This document shows, one piece after another, positions 11,991 through 23,537 of a stretch of 64,000 nt of DNA. The position numbers and the translations under genes are program-made. The notes under the pieces were generated by a model. That model was not told the origin of the DNA. It ran no database searches and was given only the letters and a program-made list of their open reading frames with translations. Each line of letters begins with the position of its first letter. Position 1 is the first letter of the stretch. The DNA is from Microglena sp. YARC (lineage: Eukaryota; Chlorophyta; Chlorophyceae; Chlamydomonadales; Chlamydomonadaceae), in the NCBI GenBank assembly GCA_022414725.1, contig CM039467.1, positions 16,192,043 to 16,256,042 on the forward strand, given 5' to 3'.

Positions 11991-12564
11991 AGCAGGTGCA
12001 GCAACTTTACGGGCACTTAACAAAAAGCATCTACACGCTGGCGACGAGGCTAAACAAACAGGAGGGCACTTTCATAGAGAATAGAGCAGCCATCACATAT
12101 AGCCATCAAATATATCCGATCATTGTACTTGCATTTCTGATTTTTTTCCGCGGCCTTGAGGATGTAACCCGCTAACTGCTAACAGTCGTTTGAGCTTTAT
12201 TGGTTTCATGTTCTGAAATATACTTAGCAATGTAGAGGACCCTATGAAATCTGCGTATGAGACGTGCAACGATATGTTCTGAAAAACCCTGCCGTGTACA
12301 GAAGTAGACACTAGAATTCAGGCGCGTCCCGAGCGAAATTATCAGAATTCTGAATTCAATTGATTTTAATTGATTTTAATTTCATTGTATTTAACGTTGT
12401 GTTATTTTAATTTGATTTTATTCCATTCAATTAAATGTGATCAAAGTTAATTAACGTTAATTCTAGTGTGTATACATGTACACACTAGGACTGCACCACT
12501 CTCATATGAGGCCTGAGTACGTTACATAATGTAAGCACATGGGTGTGGACAACAGGATTCTTGG
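11991..12564. other. AT-rich spacer with a perfect palindrome
   Basis: 12340-12450 is very AT-rich with repeated GATTTTAATT-like words. At about 12463-12488 the sequence CTAGTGTGTA is followed six bases later by its exact reverse complement. No gene is recognised. Confidence 0.5.
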
Positions 12565-12775
12565 AAGTAATGATATCGCTTAGTAGGGCGTGGTATTAAG
12601 GGATCCCCGTCTTACATGGTAGGGAACGAGCTGCTACTTTACCTGGTCAAAGCTACCATGGCGGTTGACAGCGGCCGCAAACACTGAAGTGCTCCTGTAG
12701 GGATTCAAACCCTGCACCTTCTGATTTCAACGGGTCTGTGCTTCCTGTTATCCTACACAGCCATACTGCTCCCCC
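12565..12775 (-). mobile_element. tRNA-derived SINE, subfamily with head type 2
   Basis: Read on the minus strand, there is a tRNA-like head with a B box GGGTTTGAATCCC (plus 12700-12712) and a weak A box upstream, then a body shared with the SINEs at 41931 and 44395: TGTCAACCGCCATGGTAGCTT, then CTTAATACCACGCCC, then an ATCATTAC end. The head differs from those two copies, so at least two tRNA heads are joined to one body. No clear target duplication was found. Confidence 0.7.
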
Positions 12776-13064
12776 CACAAATATTAAAATTATGGGATTA
12801 TTGATTATCATTGCGGATGAAGGCTTGCGAAATAGCAGGGCTAATGATTCGCGCCACTGATAGAAATCTGACTTTCAGTTTTTGGGCGCCGGGCGCCCTT
12901 AGTAGGGCTGTTGGCTGCCAAATATTCGTTTCCGTACCGTTGTTCCTTCATTCCGCAGGGGGGTTCCAACGTGCTAGTTCAACACTTGGGTTCATCAAGC
13001 TCAGAGGGGATTTCACGCTACATACTTAGAACGTACGTTATTAATTGCACTGATCAGGAGGCTA

Positions 13065-13067
13065 GCA

Positions 13068-13100
<33 letters not shown>

Positions 13101-13490
13101 GGTGTGTGTGTGTGTTGGTGTGTAAGTCGATGTGTGTGTGTGCGTGTGTTTGTAAGTGTTCCTTCTGCAAGTGCATTCTGGTACCCAATACACAGAAACA
13201 CAAACTGCATGCACATACACACACAAACATGAATACACTAACACAAATACACATACCACATACACACAAAAACATAAATACACTAATCGCAAACACGCAC
13301 AAAATAAATACACAAACACAGACACCACCGGAATAAATAGAAAAACACTAACACGCAAACCGCACACACACACACGCACACAAACACCCTACACATGCAA
13401 GCACAAACAAACATAACACACACAAGCACAGGCAAACAAGCACACACACACACACAATCACACACATCGACCACCACCATCACCACCCCA
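13065..13490. repeat. Poly-G tract abutting (GT)n, then CA-rich minisatellite
   Basis: A run of about 30 G (13070-13099) passes directly into GTGTGTGTG, followed by about 300 bp of ACACA-rich sequence with irregular 20-40 bp repeats (ACACAAACATGAATACAC and similar). A similar G-next-to-GT, or C-next-to-CA, arrangement recurs elsewhere in the window. Confidence 0.85.
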
Positions 13491-13559
13491 CCTTAATCCA
13501 TCTTACTCCCAGGCCCCCCACACACACACAGATGGACCGCCACTACCACCCCCCACCTT

Positions 13560-14813
13560 GAACCCCGACCTCCCCCCCCACACACTGACGTACCGGTGAT
13601 CAGAACATACTTGCTGCTGGATGCAAACACTCCAACTGAACGAGTGCGGCCCGTTCTTTGGGATTGCACGCGCGCATTGGTAGATCCTCGGAGTATCATG
13701 GATTTCATGGTACAGTGTCCGTTGGTCGGTCGACAGGTACGCCTGTGCGTGCGTAGTTGCTACGTATCATTGTTTGGAGCGGACAGGCGGAAATGTAGCG
13801 AGAACGGAGCGAAGACGTTTACTACTTAGGAGGAGGAGGAAGATGGAGTACCCTCGGGTACCCTATGCTGTAAAACGGAGAAAATCGCCGCAGGACTGAA
13901 GTCTTCTCGCCCCCCCCCCCCCCCCCCCCCCCCCTCCCCCCCCCAACTTAACTACAGAGAGGGGGAGGGGGTGGGTGGGGTGGGGGTGGGGGGTGGGGGG
14001 GCATAGTGCAGGTGCGAATGAATTCGCCGTCGTAATTGCGACTTCTTGGAGGGCTGCAGAATAAAATTGATAGTTTGGACTAAGATAGAGATTAATAATG
14101 CTGACAAGAGTTCGAGTAGTCATAAAAGATAATCGCAACTGTTGCGGGCATGAGGCGCGAAGGGGTAGCCGTCAGGGAGGGAGGTGTAAACATCACAGCT
14201 GCAATTTCGGGTGGCGTGGCTTAGTGAAAATGTCCTTGAAGATTTACTTCGAAACTGACACGTCATCGAATCACGTGATGTACCTGTTGTGCCACACGCA
14301 CAAAGCAATGACGTAGCAGTTCGTTGTCGCAACAGGAGGGGCAGTCGCAAAACAGGCGACAGGCCTTCACACAAACCTTGTTTTCGAGGAATGCTATTTC
14401 TAATTTACGCAGTTTGAGCACATTCAGCTCTGTCTATGTTTCCCACCGATCTTGGAATGAGGGGCTACACTCGGCAGGAACGCGAGAATCGCCACCAAGA
14501 GAGCTAATACGCAGCAATTTCCTTCACATACGAGAGCGTATTACATCTCGCGAGTTAATGAGCGATCAAGGTAACAGTGGTCGAGCTTCTGTATCCGCGA
14601 ATATATGGGTGGAACGGGATGGTATGGGTCCGTCGCAAAGATACACTCTTTTCGAACCATGGCTCAAGCCTGACGACACCTGATTGGTACGATAAAATAC
14701 AAATACGCATATAATCAATCCATTCGCTATATCCGCGCAAAACGGGCCTTTCCCCGAGTGCACCTCACGCAGATCCATTGTCCGTTCTTGATCCGCCCCC
14801 TGAGGCAGAGTGC
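13560..14813. other. Spacer 5' of the Ty3/gypsy element
   Basis: Contains C tracts (13913-13945) and a G-rich stretch (13960-14000). The 5' LTR of the Ty3/gypsy element would be expected here, but nothing matching the 3' LTR ends (TGTAAC ... GTTACA) or its body can be seen. It may be deleted or too diverged to recognise by eye. Confidence 0.5.
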
Positions 14814-16978
14814 ATGGATTTCGATTCGGACCTCGAGTCTGGGGCCGAGGGTACGGAGCAGTCGGTTCCTGAGATGAGCTTTCCTGAGATGAGCTTTCGG
14901 CTGCACGCAAGAGGATTCCTCTCGTGATGCCTCATGCCAAGGCTTCGCAGGCACAATTGGCAGCCATGTCCCCTCTTCAACTCGTGGTCTATCAGGCGCA
15001 GCAAGCCCTTCACAAGGCCGCGGCCCCACCCAAAGAGAAGAAAGAGAAGAAGTCTAGATGGCGATACGTTCCCTTCCACGATGGCACACACCCTTTGAGT
15101 CCCTTCGCGGGTGCTGAGCTTACTGAAGCTATCTCTTCGACTATGGATGCTTTCTTTAGGGCCAACGTGGGCGAGAACATGTTGGCAAATATCCGTGACG
15201 CCATGTCCAAGCTGCATGCCGCCCACTTGGATGACTATGGCAAGGCTGATGCCTGGATTGATAGTATGCCCGCTTCCGTGGATGACATCTTCGTTCGTCT
15301 CAACAAGCTGGACGCCAAGCTTGCTGTCAGGCTTGAGAGGGACGCGAAGTATGTTTTTGAGTACATTGTCCTCGAGCCAGTGGCCGCAACCCTCGAGGTT
15401 AAGCTCCCTCGTCTCAGGCTGGCGATAAATAAAGGGGTAGTGGGCAATAGAGTTGTGTTTGAACCGTTTGTTCTTCCCCATGCATATGCCAAGCAGACTC
15501 CTGCCCCTGCGTCCCCTGTCGTGCCTTCGTCCGCTCCTTCCGCTACCCACAAGCGTGGAAGAACTTCGCGGACTACCAAGTCTCGGACCACTCTCACACC
15601 CCATGCAAGTTCGAGTAAGTCGAAGCGACCTACCCCAAGTGGGGATAGTCCGAGTTCGGACTCTGAGGAAGGTGAGAGCAACATTACACAATCCTCCTTG
15701 CCACCTTCTGACGCCGATTCTCTTCGCAAAACTTCGGACTCCACGACGCGGACCAACCCAGGTACGCAGTCATCACAAACTGTCCCTCGCAAGTCTGCTG
15801 GGTCCTCTGCCATTCTCCCCCCTCCTCCTGTAACACCGGCGGTTCCCAATCCATCGGCCCCTCGCCAGGTAGGTGATTTCGGGTTAAGTAAGAAAATTAC
15901 TGAGCTCAGAAAGGAGCTTCGCTCCTTTCCCACTAACGAGAAAATGGGTGACCTGGACGGACGCTCGAAACTCAGACGCAGGAGGGTTGCGGTTGAGGCT
16001 GTGCTTTCCGTGCAGTTTGGTCGCGATGATGTGGATTCTTTCTCTCATGTCGTTCCTCACTTGTCTGCCGCCCTGCACGGCTCCCTTAAGCGCACTTACG
16101 ATGACACATACGCTAATGGCGAATTTCTCGGGTTTGACTGGCTTGGTATCCTCACATGGATGTAGTCACTCTTGACTCCTGAACTTTTCACTGAAGCCGA
16201 GTTGGCGATGACACGCTTGCACGAGGGTACTATTCGTCAATTCTCTGGCGCGTCAGTCCAATCTTATTACCATCGAATTAAAGCGGAGTTCCGTTTGGTA
16301 CCTGACTTGACCCCTAGAGAAAAGCTCAATTTCTTTCGTACAGGGTTGCTAGAGTCCGTGAAACTTGGGTCCTTCTGTCGCCGCGAATCGGAAACTACGT
16401 TCGAGACTGTCGAGGAACTGTTCCATTACATCCAAATGGATGAGGCTCGTAGTCTTTCGTCCGCGAAAGGTCAGTCCATAGCGGCTACCTCAGCTAGGAA
16501 CAGACTCGGGGGTTACGGATTCCCCAACAGGAAGTCCATGGGCAGCGATGGCAAACCCCGGTTTCCAGGCAATACTGAGAGACCGACTGATCAGCCTCTT
16601 GCTCTGAATAGGGTCCACTTTGCCGCCATTCCTTCTCCACCCCCAGCTGATTCCGACTCTGATGATTCGCATGATGACGAAAGACACGTAGGCACTCGAG
16701 GAGTAGATATAGACACCGATGACCGACCCGGCAAGTCCGCCAGGATCGGTCCCCACTCTAACGGGGGACGAGGTGGACGTGGTGGCCGCTCGGGGCAACC
16801 TGCTCGCCCGGCTCATTCTGAGGGTGGTCGTCATGTTCGTGGTGCTTTCGGTTCTAACTCTATCGGTAGAGGGACGGGTCGCGGTTATGGTCAAGGGGCT
16901 GGCCGGGGCCGGGGCAACAGTACTATGGGTTCGTTCAAGTTAGTCAAGTGCACCGGATTTCAGTGGAAAAGACCCTAA
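14814..16978 (+). pseudogene. gag: Ty3/gypsy gag (broken)
   Basis: Likely start is the ATG at 14814 (MDFDSDLESGAEG...). A frameshift near a 15 bp direct duplication (CCTGAGATGAGC, 14866-14895) moves reading into the frame that runs to a TAG at 16163. Reading continues in the same frame after that stop to the TAA at 16976. The helical part (residues near LQLVVYQAQQALHK and the SMPASVDDIFVRLNKLD region) is followed by an S/P/T-rich linker, a segment typical of the gag core (TRLHEGTIRQFSGASVQSYY) and a C-terminal RGG/GRG-rich tail at about 16760-16930 that probably binds nucleic acid. Assignment is from position and general character, since gag sequences are poorly conserved. Confidence 0.75.
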
Positions 16979-16981
16979 TAG

Positions 16982-17849
16982 CCCCATGCACATGAACAAT
17001 TCCGTGAGTGTTGCCCAGTCCATTTGGCTCCATCAGGGTTCTCGGTGTTTTTGGTGCTTCCATAAGATGGCTCAGTGCATATCTGATCGTGCGATCCCTT
17101 CCGAATGCCTAGTCAGGTATGACACGAACAACCAATGGCCCGCACTCTCGGACAAGACCTGCCCTGATTGGAAAAGGGATAACAATGGCCCGATTCCTTC
17201 TTGCCCCTAGGAAGTTGCCGGCCGGGTCATGACAGTTGGCCCTGACCGTGTAGTCAAAGCAGATACTGTTCAAGACGTGTTCCCTTTAGAACTTACCTTG
17301 GCGGCCCAGTTAGAACTTTTTGAGATGTTGGGCTTAACCCCTACCATTGATGTAACGAGCACTAACTGGAAATCTTCTCCCTGTCCCTACAAATATTCCA
17401 CGGAGCATGGCATGCATGTTTCGTTGGCTGGATCTTGTGTTTATGCTCATCCTCTCCCTGCCGATGCAGTCTCCATACTCGAACATTATTGGGAAAGCAA
17501 AAATGACTCTCCTTATGAGACGTCCGGTATTTTTGTCCTCCCTAGTCAGGCTAGTTAGGACAAACACGTCTCTCGGTTACTGAAGGGCATGGAACTCCTT
17601 AAGGAATACCAGTCGGGCGATAACCACATTAAGCCTCCTCCGGATGGTTCCACTCCTCGGCGCATGGCTACTCAGGTGTGGTATGATCCGCCTGATTCCG
17701 AAAAAGCTTGTCTAATGATGAAAGAATGGCACGCGATCAACGAAACCACGAAGGCAGTTTATTTTGGTCCGGAAGAAAAACCCAAGGTCCCTAGTCCGGT
17801 TGAATCGCGGACTAAGAAACACTGGTGGAAACGGGTCGACGATCCCTAA
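16982..17849 (+). pseudogene. Gag-Pol junction region with degenerate Cys/His cluster
   Basis: The open frame from 16986 contains CFWCFHKMAQC, which could be a decayed CCHC zinc knuckle, since two cysteines two residues apart precede a His and another Cys. In-frame TAG codons at 17208 and 17556 and a TAA at 17847 interrupt a frame that otherwise stays the same as the protease-RT frame downstream. One frameshift separates it from gag at about 16980. No other domain is recognised. Confidence 0.55.
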
Positions 17850-19816
17850 GGCAGAGCTCTGCAGGATATCGCCCGCCGCCCCACCAAATATAACCGACGG
17901 AATCAACATCCCGGCGATACCAACGCTTCCACGGTCAAACTTAAACAATTGGACAGACTTTATGAAGTCAATACCAAGACTGCCACTGACATGATATTTA
18001 ATGCACGCTCTGGTTCGAATCAGATGGTCACGTTGGCCGATTCAGGCGCTACGGGTTGTTTGATGGCTCAAGACATGGCTGAGCGGTTAGGCCTGCACAT
18101 CCGCCCATGGGAGCATGGTACCGAAGGTTTCACGTGTGCGAACGAAGGTATCATTGGTATCAATGGTACAGCCACTTTGCCGTTCAGCATTCAGCGATTC
18201 AAAGGTTCTGCCCATGTCCATGTCGTCGATAAACTCCCTGGTGGTCTCGACCTTATCCTCGGTTCCGATTGGATGCGTGACGAAAAAGCCATTCTCGATT
18301 ATGACGACATGCGCCTTATTCTCAAAAAGCATGGTTGTAGCTTAATTCCAGTAAACAGAACGAGAGGTAGTTCGGTTCATTCGTTTTTCGCTATGGCACT
18401 TTCGGGTGATTCATCAGTTGACCCTGTCATTTCTGGTCGTAAGGCAGCGAAATTTTTGAAGGCTGGGGCCAATCACATTATGGTCAACATTCGCGATTCT
18501 CGTCCGGTGGACTACCCCGCCTCTAATGTATCAGCCACCGAAACCGCGGACCTTCTGGCTAAAGCTGTCCCCAGTTCGGTTCATCTTCCGAACCCACCTG
18601 AAGTTGAAGTCGACTTCGAAACGTGGGTCAAGGAAAATTGTCCGGAACATGGCGATCCTGCCCTAATGCCCGCCCATGTGGTCCGATACTTGTTGCGTAA
18701 ATTCAAGAAAGTGTTCAATGCTCTTCCCATGCAAACTCCGAAGCATCGGGATATTCCTCATGTTATCAAGACTGAGGAAAACGCGTATGCACCTTATCGT
18801 CGCAATCGACGCATGAGCCCTGCGGAGACAGCTCTTTGCGAAGAATACGTGGCTGGCTTGTTAAAGCACGGATTCATTACACCGAGCTCTTCCCCCTATG
18901 GGGCACCGATTATGATCATTGTCAAACCGGGCGGTGTCGGTTATCGCGTCGTCTGCGATTGGCGAGCGCTTAATAACATTACTATCAAGAACAGGTACCC
19001 CCTTCCTAGGATTGACGAAACCATCGATAGGCTGAGCGGGCTACTATTTTTAGCTCCCTTGACCTCACTTCGGGTTATTACCAGATTCGAATTTCGGACG
19101 AAGACGCCCCTAAGACGGCCTTTACCACTCCGATGGGTCAGTACGAATTCAAAGTGCTGGGCATGGGTTTAGCGAACGCTCCAGCCACTTTCCAGGCAGT
19201 AATGAACAAGATTTTTGCTCCTTACTTGCACAAGTTCGTGGTGGTGTATCTCGATGATATCCTGGTTTACGGTCGTAATCCCGAAGAGCACGCAGCTAAC
19301 CTCGAAAAGGTCCTGCAGGTCTTACAAGACGAGGAATTCTATGCGAAATTGTCTAAGTGCACTTTCAACCAATCCGAGATTAAGTTCTTAGGCCACATTA
19401 TTGGTCGTAACGGCGTCAAGGTTAATCCGAAAAAAGTAGCTACCGTCCGAGATTGGCCAACCCCTCGACATGCGAAACACGTTCAGCAGTTCTTGGGTTT
19501 GACCAATTATTTTCGAAAGTTCATCCAAGGATATTCGTCCATGGCAGCTCCTCTTTCGGACCTTACAAAACTCAAAGGCGATTTTGGAGCAAAATGGACA
19601 GCGGCCCATTCATCCGCTTTTGAAGGGTTGAAAACGGCTTTGACTTCTGCCCCGGTTCTCATGCTCCCCGATTTTGAGAAGCCCTTCGAGGTTATTTCCG
19701 ACGCTTCTCTGTTGGGCACAGGCGCTGTTTTTCTACAGGATAAACACCCAGTAGCTTACTCTAGCAAGAAATACATCCCTGCTGAAAAGAACTACCGGTA
19801 TACTGTGTCGGAATAG
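17850..19816 (+). pseudogene. pol: Ty3/gypsy protease, reverse transcriptase and start of RNase H (broken)
   Basis: Retropepsin signature DSGAT at 18039-18053, followed by a typical ILGSDWM flap/end motif (about 18255). RT begins with the PYGAPI and VCDWRALN motifs (about 18890-18970). The catalytic LDLTSGYYQI segment (about 19058) is reached only after a one-base shift in a T-run near 19045. The second catalytic motif YLDD is at 19247-19258, then LGHIIG and the thumb. RNase H begins with VISDAS (about 19695). An in-frame TAG at 19814 sits in the SE-x-EML motif, where family members carry K, R or Q. Confidence 0.92.
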
Positions 19817-20260
19817 GAAATGCTTGGTATCGTCCATGCGTTGACCGAATGGCGTTGTTGTTTGGAGGGGTCCCGGATGACATTGGTCACGGACCATAAC
19901 CCTCTTACTTACTTCGATACCAAGAGTGTCCTCTCTCGTCGCATGGGGCGTTGGCAAGAGACTCTCGCGCCTTTTCATTATACATGGGAGTATAGGGCCG
20001 GCCGTAATAACGTGGCTGATCTGATCAGCCGTAATCCTAACTTGTCTACACCAGGCGACCACGATCTTTCGCTCCACCTCATGGTATACTCGCTGTCAGT
20101 CACGGAGTGCAAGCCTCGTGTTCGTTCGAAAAAGCCAATTACGGGTTCACCTCTGCCAATCAAATCCATCATGGATAGAATCTTGGAGGGTTACGCATCT
20201 GACCCACTTTTTGCTGCGGGTCACAAACGTCTGCGGGACAAGTTCTCACGCACGCGACGG
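19817..20260 (+). pseudogene. pol: Ty3/gypsy RNase H C-terminal part and linker
   Basis: Continues in frame after the TAG at 19814 with the RNase H motifs VTDHNPL and NNVADLISRNP, so the acidic catalytic positions are retained. The frame is lost near 20250, where the downstream integrase frame takes over by a one-base shift. Confidence 0.88.
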
Positions 20261-21506
20261 GTTTTGGTTCAAGAAATCCAAGCACGGACGAGATTACTTG
20301 TGTGTCCCGGACAACCGAGTTCTCAAGCAGGATGTCATCCGGGAACAGCATGATCCGATTTATATGGGTCATTGCGGTCGCACGAAAACCCTTGAGCTGG
20401 TCACCCGTACATTCACTTGGGATGGTGTCACTGACGACGTCAAGGACTTCATCAAACGTTGTCATTCGTGTCAGACCAACAAGCCAGGGAACTTAAAGCC
20501 TGGTGGCACGTTGGTCCCGGTCGAAATCCCTTTACAGTTTTGGGATTGTGTTAGCACAGATTTGATAACAGCTCTGCCTCCTACGACTTCGGGTCATGAT
20601 GCTATTGCCGTTTTCGTGGATAAGCTGTCCAAAATGGTGCATGTCGCACCATGTTCGACTACAGTTTCGGCTGTTGGCTTTGCAGCTATTTATCTGGACA
20701 CAGTGGTCCGCCACCACGGCATCCCTAAGAAGTTGCTCAGTGATCGAGACGCCCGGTTCACAGGCCATTTCGGCTCAGAACTTCAGCGCCTCATGGGAAC
20801 ACGACAGGCATTTTCGACCGCTTTCCACCCTCAAACCGACGGTCAAACGGAACGTATGAATCGCGTTATCGAGGATATGATTCGCCATCACGTCGGTCCT
20901 TACCACGATGATTGGGACCAATCGTTGGCTCTTGTTGAGTTTGCTATTAACAACTCGTGGCAGGAATCTATCCAAAATACCCCATTTCGTGCGTACTTGG
21001 GTTATGACCCTCGTACCCCCATGGCCGCTGAGGTAGACTCCAAATGCCCAGCTGCTAAGTCATGGTGGGCATCCCACATTGACCGCCAAAACCATTGCAG
21101 AGACTGCCTGAAGGCAGCCCAAAGTAGGCAAAAAGCGAATTACGACACGCGTCGCCGCGAAGTGACGTTTTCAGTTGGAGAACAGGTCCTCCTTTCCACC
21201 AGAAATATGAAATTCAAGGCAACAGGCAAGCCTAAATTTGTCCCTCGCTGGGTCGGACCATATACAATTTCTGGAGTAGTTGGTCCGCGAGACGAAGTCA
21301 CTCAGGACGTCCGACAGGTTACGGCGTGTCGCCTGGACCTCCCGAAAATGATGAAGCTTCATCCGGTGTTCCATGTCGGCCTTCTCAAACCTTGGCACTC
21401 TGACGGTCAACCGCACCTCGGTCAGCCCTTGGAGTTCGACACCGATGGTTCGCCCACTTGGACAGCAGCATACATGTATCATGCGCCAGAAATCGCGCGT
21501 GATTAA
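20261..21506 (+). pseudogene. pol: Ty3/gypsy integrase
   Basis: The zinc-binding HHCC segment runs from HDPIYMGHCG to KRCHSCQ (about 20350-20475). The DDE core shows D in CVSTDLI (about 20550), D in LLSDRDARF (about 20740) and E in HPQTDGQTERMN (about 20830-20860), all intact. The C-terminal part (VGEQVLLSTRN, PKFVPRWVGPY) matches the GPY/F module of chromoviral integrases. This is the longest intact frame in the element. Confidence 0.93.
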
Positions 21507-21699
21507 AAACTCTTCCAAACGCCGAGAGGAATACCTCATCCGTTGGGCGGGTTACGGTATCGAAACAAGACACTTGGGAATCCGCCAAGGACATCGATAA
21601 GAAGTCGCCCCAGATTGTTACAGCTTGGCTGCAACGGTCTCAAAGATACCGCGACTATCGTACCGGCTCTCGCACGAAACGCAAGAATCCTTCCGTCTA
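21500..21699 (+). pseudogene. Chromodomain at the integrase C terminus (frameshifted)
   Basis: EEYLIRWAGYG matches the chromodomain core and is continued, after a one-base shift near 21565, by DTWESAKDID and a final helix (IVTAWLQRSQ). In intact chromoviruses this domain targets insertion by binding chromatin marks. The frame ends at a TAA about 21698. Confidence 0.82.
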
Positions 21700-21849
21700 A
21701 GGATCCGGAGTTGGCACGAAAGGGATGTTAAATGGTCTCCTCCGGGACCAACTTGTGTTCTGCAAGTATATTTCGAGCCCACGCACGTCTCGTTTGGGTG
21801 TTTCACCTTTTCTTTCCCTCCGATAGATGCGGGGTCCGCATCTCTTCAT

Positions 21850-21861
21850 GGAGGGGGGGAG
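21850..21861 (+). other. Polypurine tract of the Ty3/gypsy element
   Basis: GGAGGGGGGAG lies immediately 5' of TGTAAC, the expected position for plus-strand priming next to the 3' LTR. Confidence 0.8.
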
Positions 21862-22095
21862 TGTAACGGTACAGACTCCTTCACAGGCTCTGACCGTTAT
21901 TAGACCTTTAGGTACAGTCATACCTCTGGTCTAAGTAACAGCGTACGCACGAAGAGACAGTACTTCCTCATGTACTGCCTCTCTCACAAGCACGCCTGCC
22001 GGCTGCCTTACAATATCGGATTGCTCTCTTCACGGCCATCATCATTTATACCTATTGACGAGCCTTCGAGAACATCCTACATCCCTTACCATACT
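21862..22095 (+). repeat. 3' LTR, first part
   Basis: Begins TGTAACGGTACAG straight after the polypurine tract. It is interrupted at 22095/22096 by the LINE and resumes at 23416. With the LINE and one copy of the 11 bp duplication removed, the LTR would be about 356 bp. Confidence 0.8.
22085..22095. repeat. LINE target site duplication, left copy
   Basis: CTTACCATACT, identical to 23405-23415 at the other edge of the LINE. Confidence 0.88.
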
Positions 22096-23404
22096 TAACA
22101 TGCTTCGTAGGCGATGCCATACTATGGAGATATACAATATTGATATTCTCACCCACCTGTTTGATTCTCTTGTACAACCTATCCTGAATTTTGGCTGTGA
22201 GGTGTGGGCTCCTTCTATTCTGAACAACACACTTATCTCAAATGACCATGCTTGTGAGAAATGGCATAGAGGTATACTTAAACAAATGTTGGGTGTTTGC
22301 CAATCTACTACATCTAATATTATCATGGAAGAGCTGGGTAGAACCCCGTTGTGTTTTGCTTGGCTTAAACAAGCTTTGCGCTTCTGGAACAAGACCATAC
22401 ATAAAGAACCTGAGGATCTCATTAGAATGGCTCTTGAGGAATCTTTTGACTCCAACACTGGCTGGGTTCATGACTTGCGTTGTGCTCTCCACAAGCTAGG
22501 ATCCAGTAAAAACATCAACATTTTGGAGGCTGTCGATGTCGAAGGTATTATGTCTGAAGTTTTTGAGTCATGGAGTTTAAGTACCCAAGTGACACCAATG
22601 CAGTTAGAGACATCCCTGATGAGAGAAGGGTTGGCTTTAAACGCCTCCGATACCAAAATGGTTCGCAGCCAACAGCAATGATGAGAATGGCTTGATTCCC
22701 TTTACATCCGCCTTACATAAGCAGGATCAGATTCGTTCTATAGCACAGTTTAGAATGGGTTCCCATTGGCTGAACACAGAAAGAATGAGGGTGGTGGATA
22801 GAGCACACATCCCTCGCTCAATGAGACACTGTCAAATGTGTGGGTTCCAAAAAACTGAGGATGAAATGCATATGTTTGAGTGCCCTTTTTATAATGATAT
22901 TCGCCTCCGCTACCAGAATCTGTTTACAGATATTTATAGGCATGTCCATGAGGATACCGACTTAACCGTATGGAATGTGGGAATTCTGCGATTCCACATT
23001 CAGAACCTTTATGAATGGAAATGGCACTAAGTCTTTTTGGAGCAACCTAGCCGACTATCTTTCTACTTGTAGAAGAGCAAGACAGGAAGCCCTGGACTGC
23101 TTAGTGGCACCGTAATTTATTATCCCTTTTTTTTTCTTCTTGAGACTTCTCATTTGTTAGCTTCTTACCTCCGCCACTGTAAGTGGTTGAGATCTGGGTC
23201 CTGCTCTAAGGGGTTTAATACCTACGCCACCAAAACGGTGGTTGGGAGTTTGGTTTGTTTGTCCTCGACACACCCCTGATGTAATGGGGTTTTTTGCTTT
23301 GTGGGTGCTTTTTCTTTTTGTTTAAAGCACAGAGTCTCATACACCCTCGCGGTGTCAAGTAGACTTTAACATGTAATGTAATGTAATGTAATGTAATGTA
23401 ACAA
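22096..23404 (+). mobile_element. 5'-truncated LINE inserted in the 3' LTR
   Basis: Begins inside the C-terminal part of a non-LTR reverse transcriptase (RRRCHTMEI... FDSLVQPILNFGCEVW) and runs to the 3' tail. A frameshift lies near 22675, then comes the zinc-binding C-terminal motif (CQMCGF ... EMHMFECPFY), another shift near 22990, and an ORF end at the TAA 23113. The 3' UTR is ~250 bp and the tail is an (ATGTA)n repeat at 23370-23402. Flanking CTTACCATACT copies (22085-22095 and 23405-23415) are the target site duplication. The 5' truncation is typical of LINE integration. Confidence 0.92.
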
Positions 23405-23415
23405 CTTACCATACT
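23405..23415. repeat. LINE target site duplication, right copy
   Basis: CTTACCATACT directly after the (ATGTA)n tail. Removing the LINE and one copy joins the two LTR halves. Confidence 0.88.
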
Positions 23416-23537
23416 AGTGACGTAGTATCCTATAGCTACTAGCTAGACCTCCGAACCTTATTATAATCTCCTGTCATTCTAGCTAATAACTCTTCTCGTG
23501 TACACAACCCTTCCGCCGTTGCTTCTGAGCTGTTACA
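23416..23537 (+). repeat. 3' LTR, second part
   Basis: Continues the LTR after the LINE and ends TGTTACA, the inverted match of the TGTAACG start, as LTR ends normally are. The ~71 bp satellite starts at the next base. Confidence 0.78.

Larger units (their letters stand above)
14814..23537 (+). mobile_element. Degenerate Ty3/gypsy chromovirus-type LTR retrotransposon
   Basis: The order gag, protease, reverse transcriptase, RNase H, integrase, chromodomain, polypurine tract and 3' LTR defines a Ty3/gypsy element; the chromodomain at the integrase end indicates the chromovirus branch. The coding part is broken by at least four frameshifts and six in-frame stops and cannot make a polyprotein. 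No 5' LTR is recognisable. The 3' LTR is itself interrupted by a LINE. The downstream edge abuts the ~71 bp satellite directly. Confidence 0.93.

Noticed and set aside
8349..12023. Long Pro/Ser-rich antisense and Gly/Glu/Arg-rich sense frames, up to 462 codons
   Set aside because: They are translations of purine/pyrimidine tracts and appear in several frames at once.
13560..14813. 5' LTR of the Ty3/gypsy element
   Set aside because: No sequence matching the 3' LTR ends or body was found.
14814..21506. Alternative genetic code with TAG/TAA as glutamine, as in some ulvophyte algae, to explain in-frame stops in the gypsy element
   Set aside because: The element also has frameshifts, and the host exon 38845-39721 encodes many glutamines by CAG/CAA without any TAG or TAA. 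Decay is simpler.
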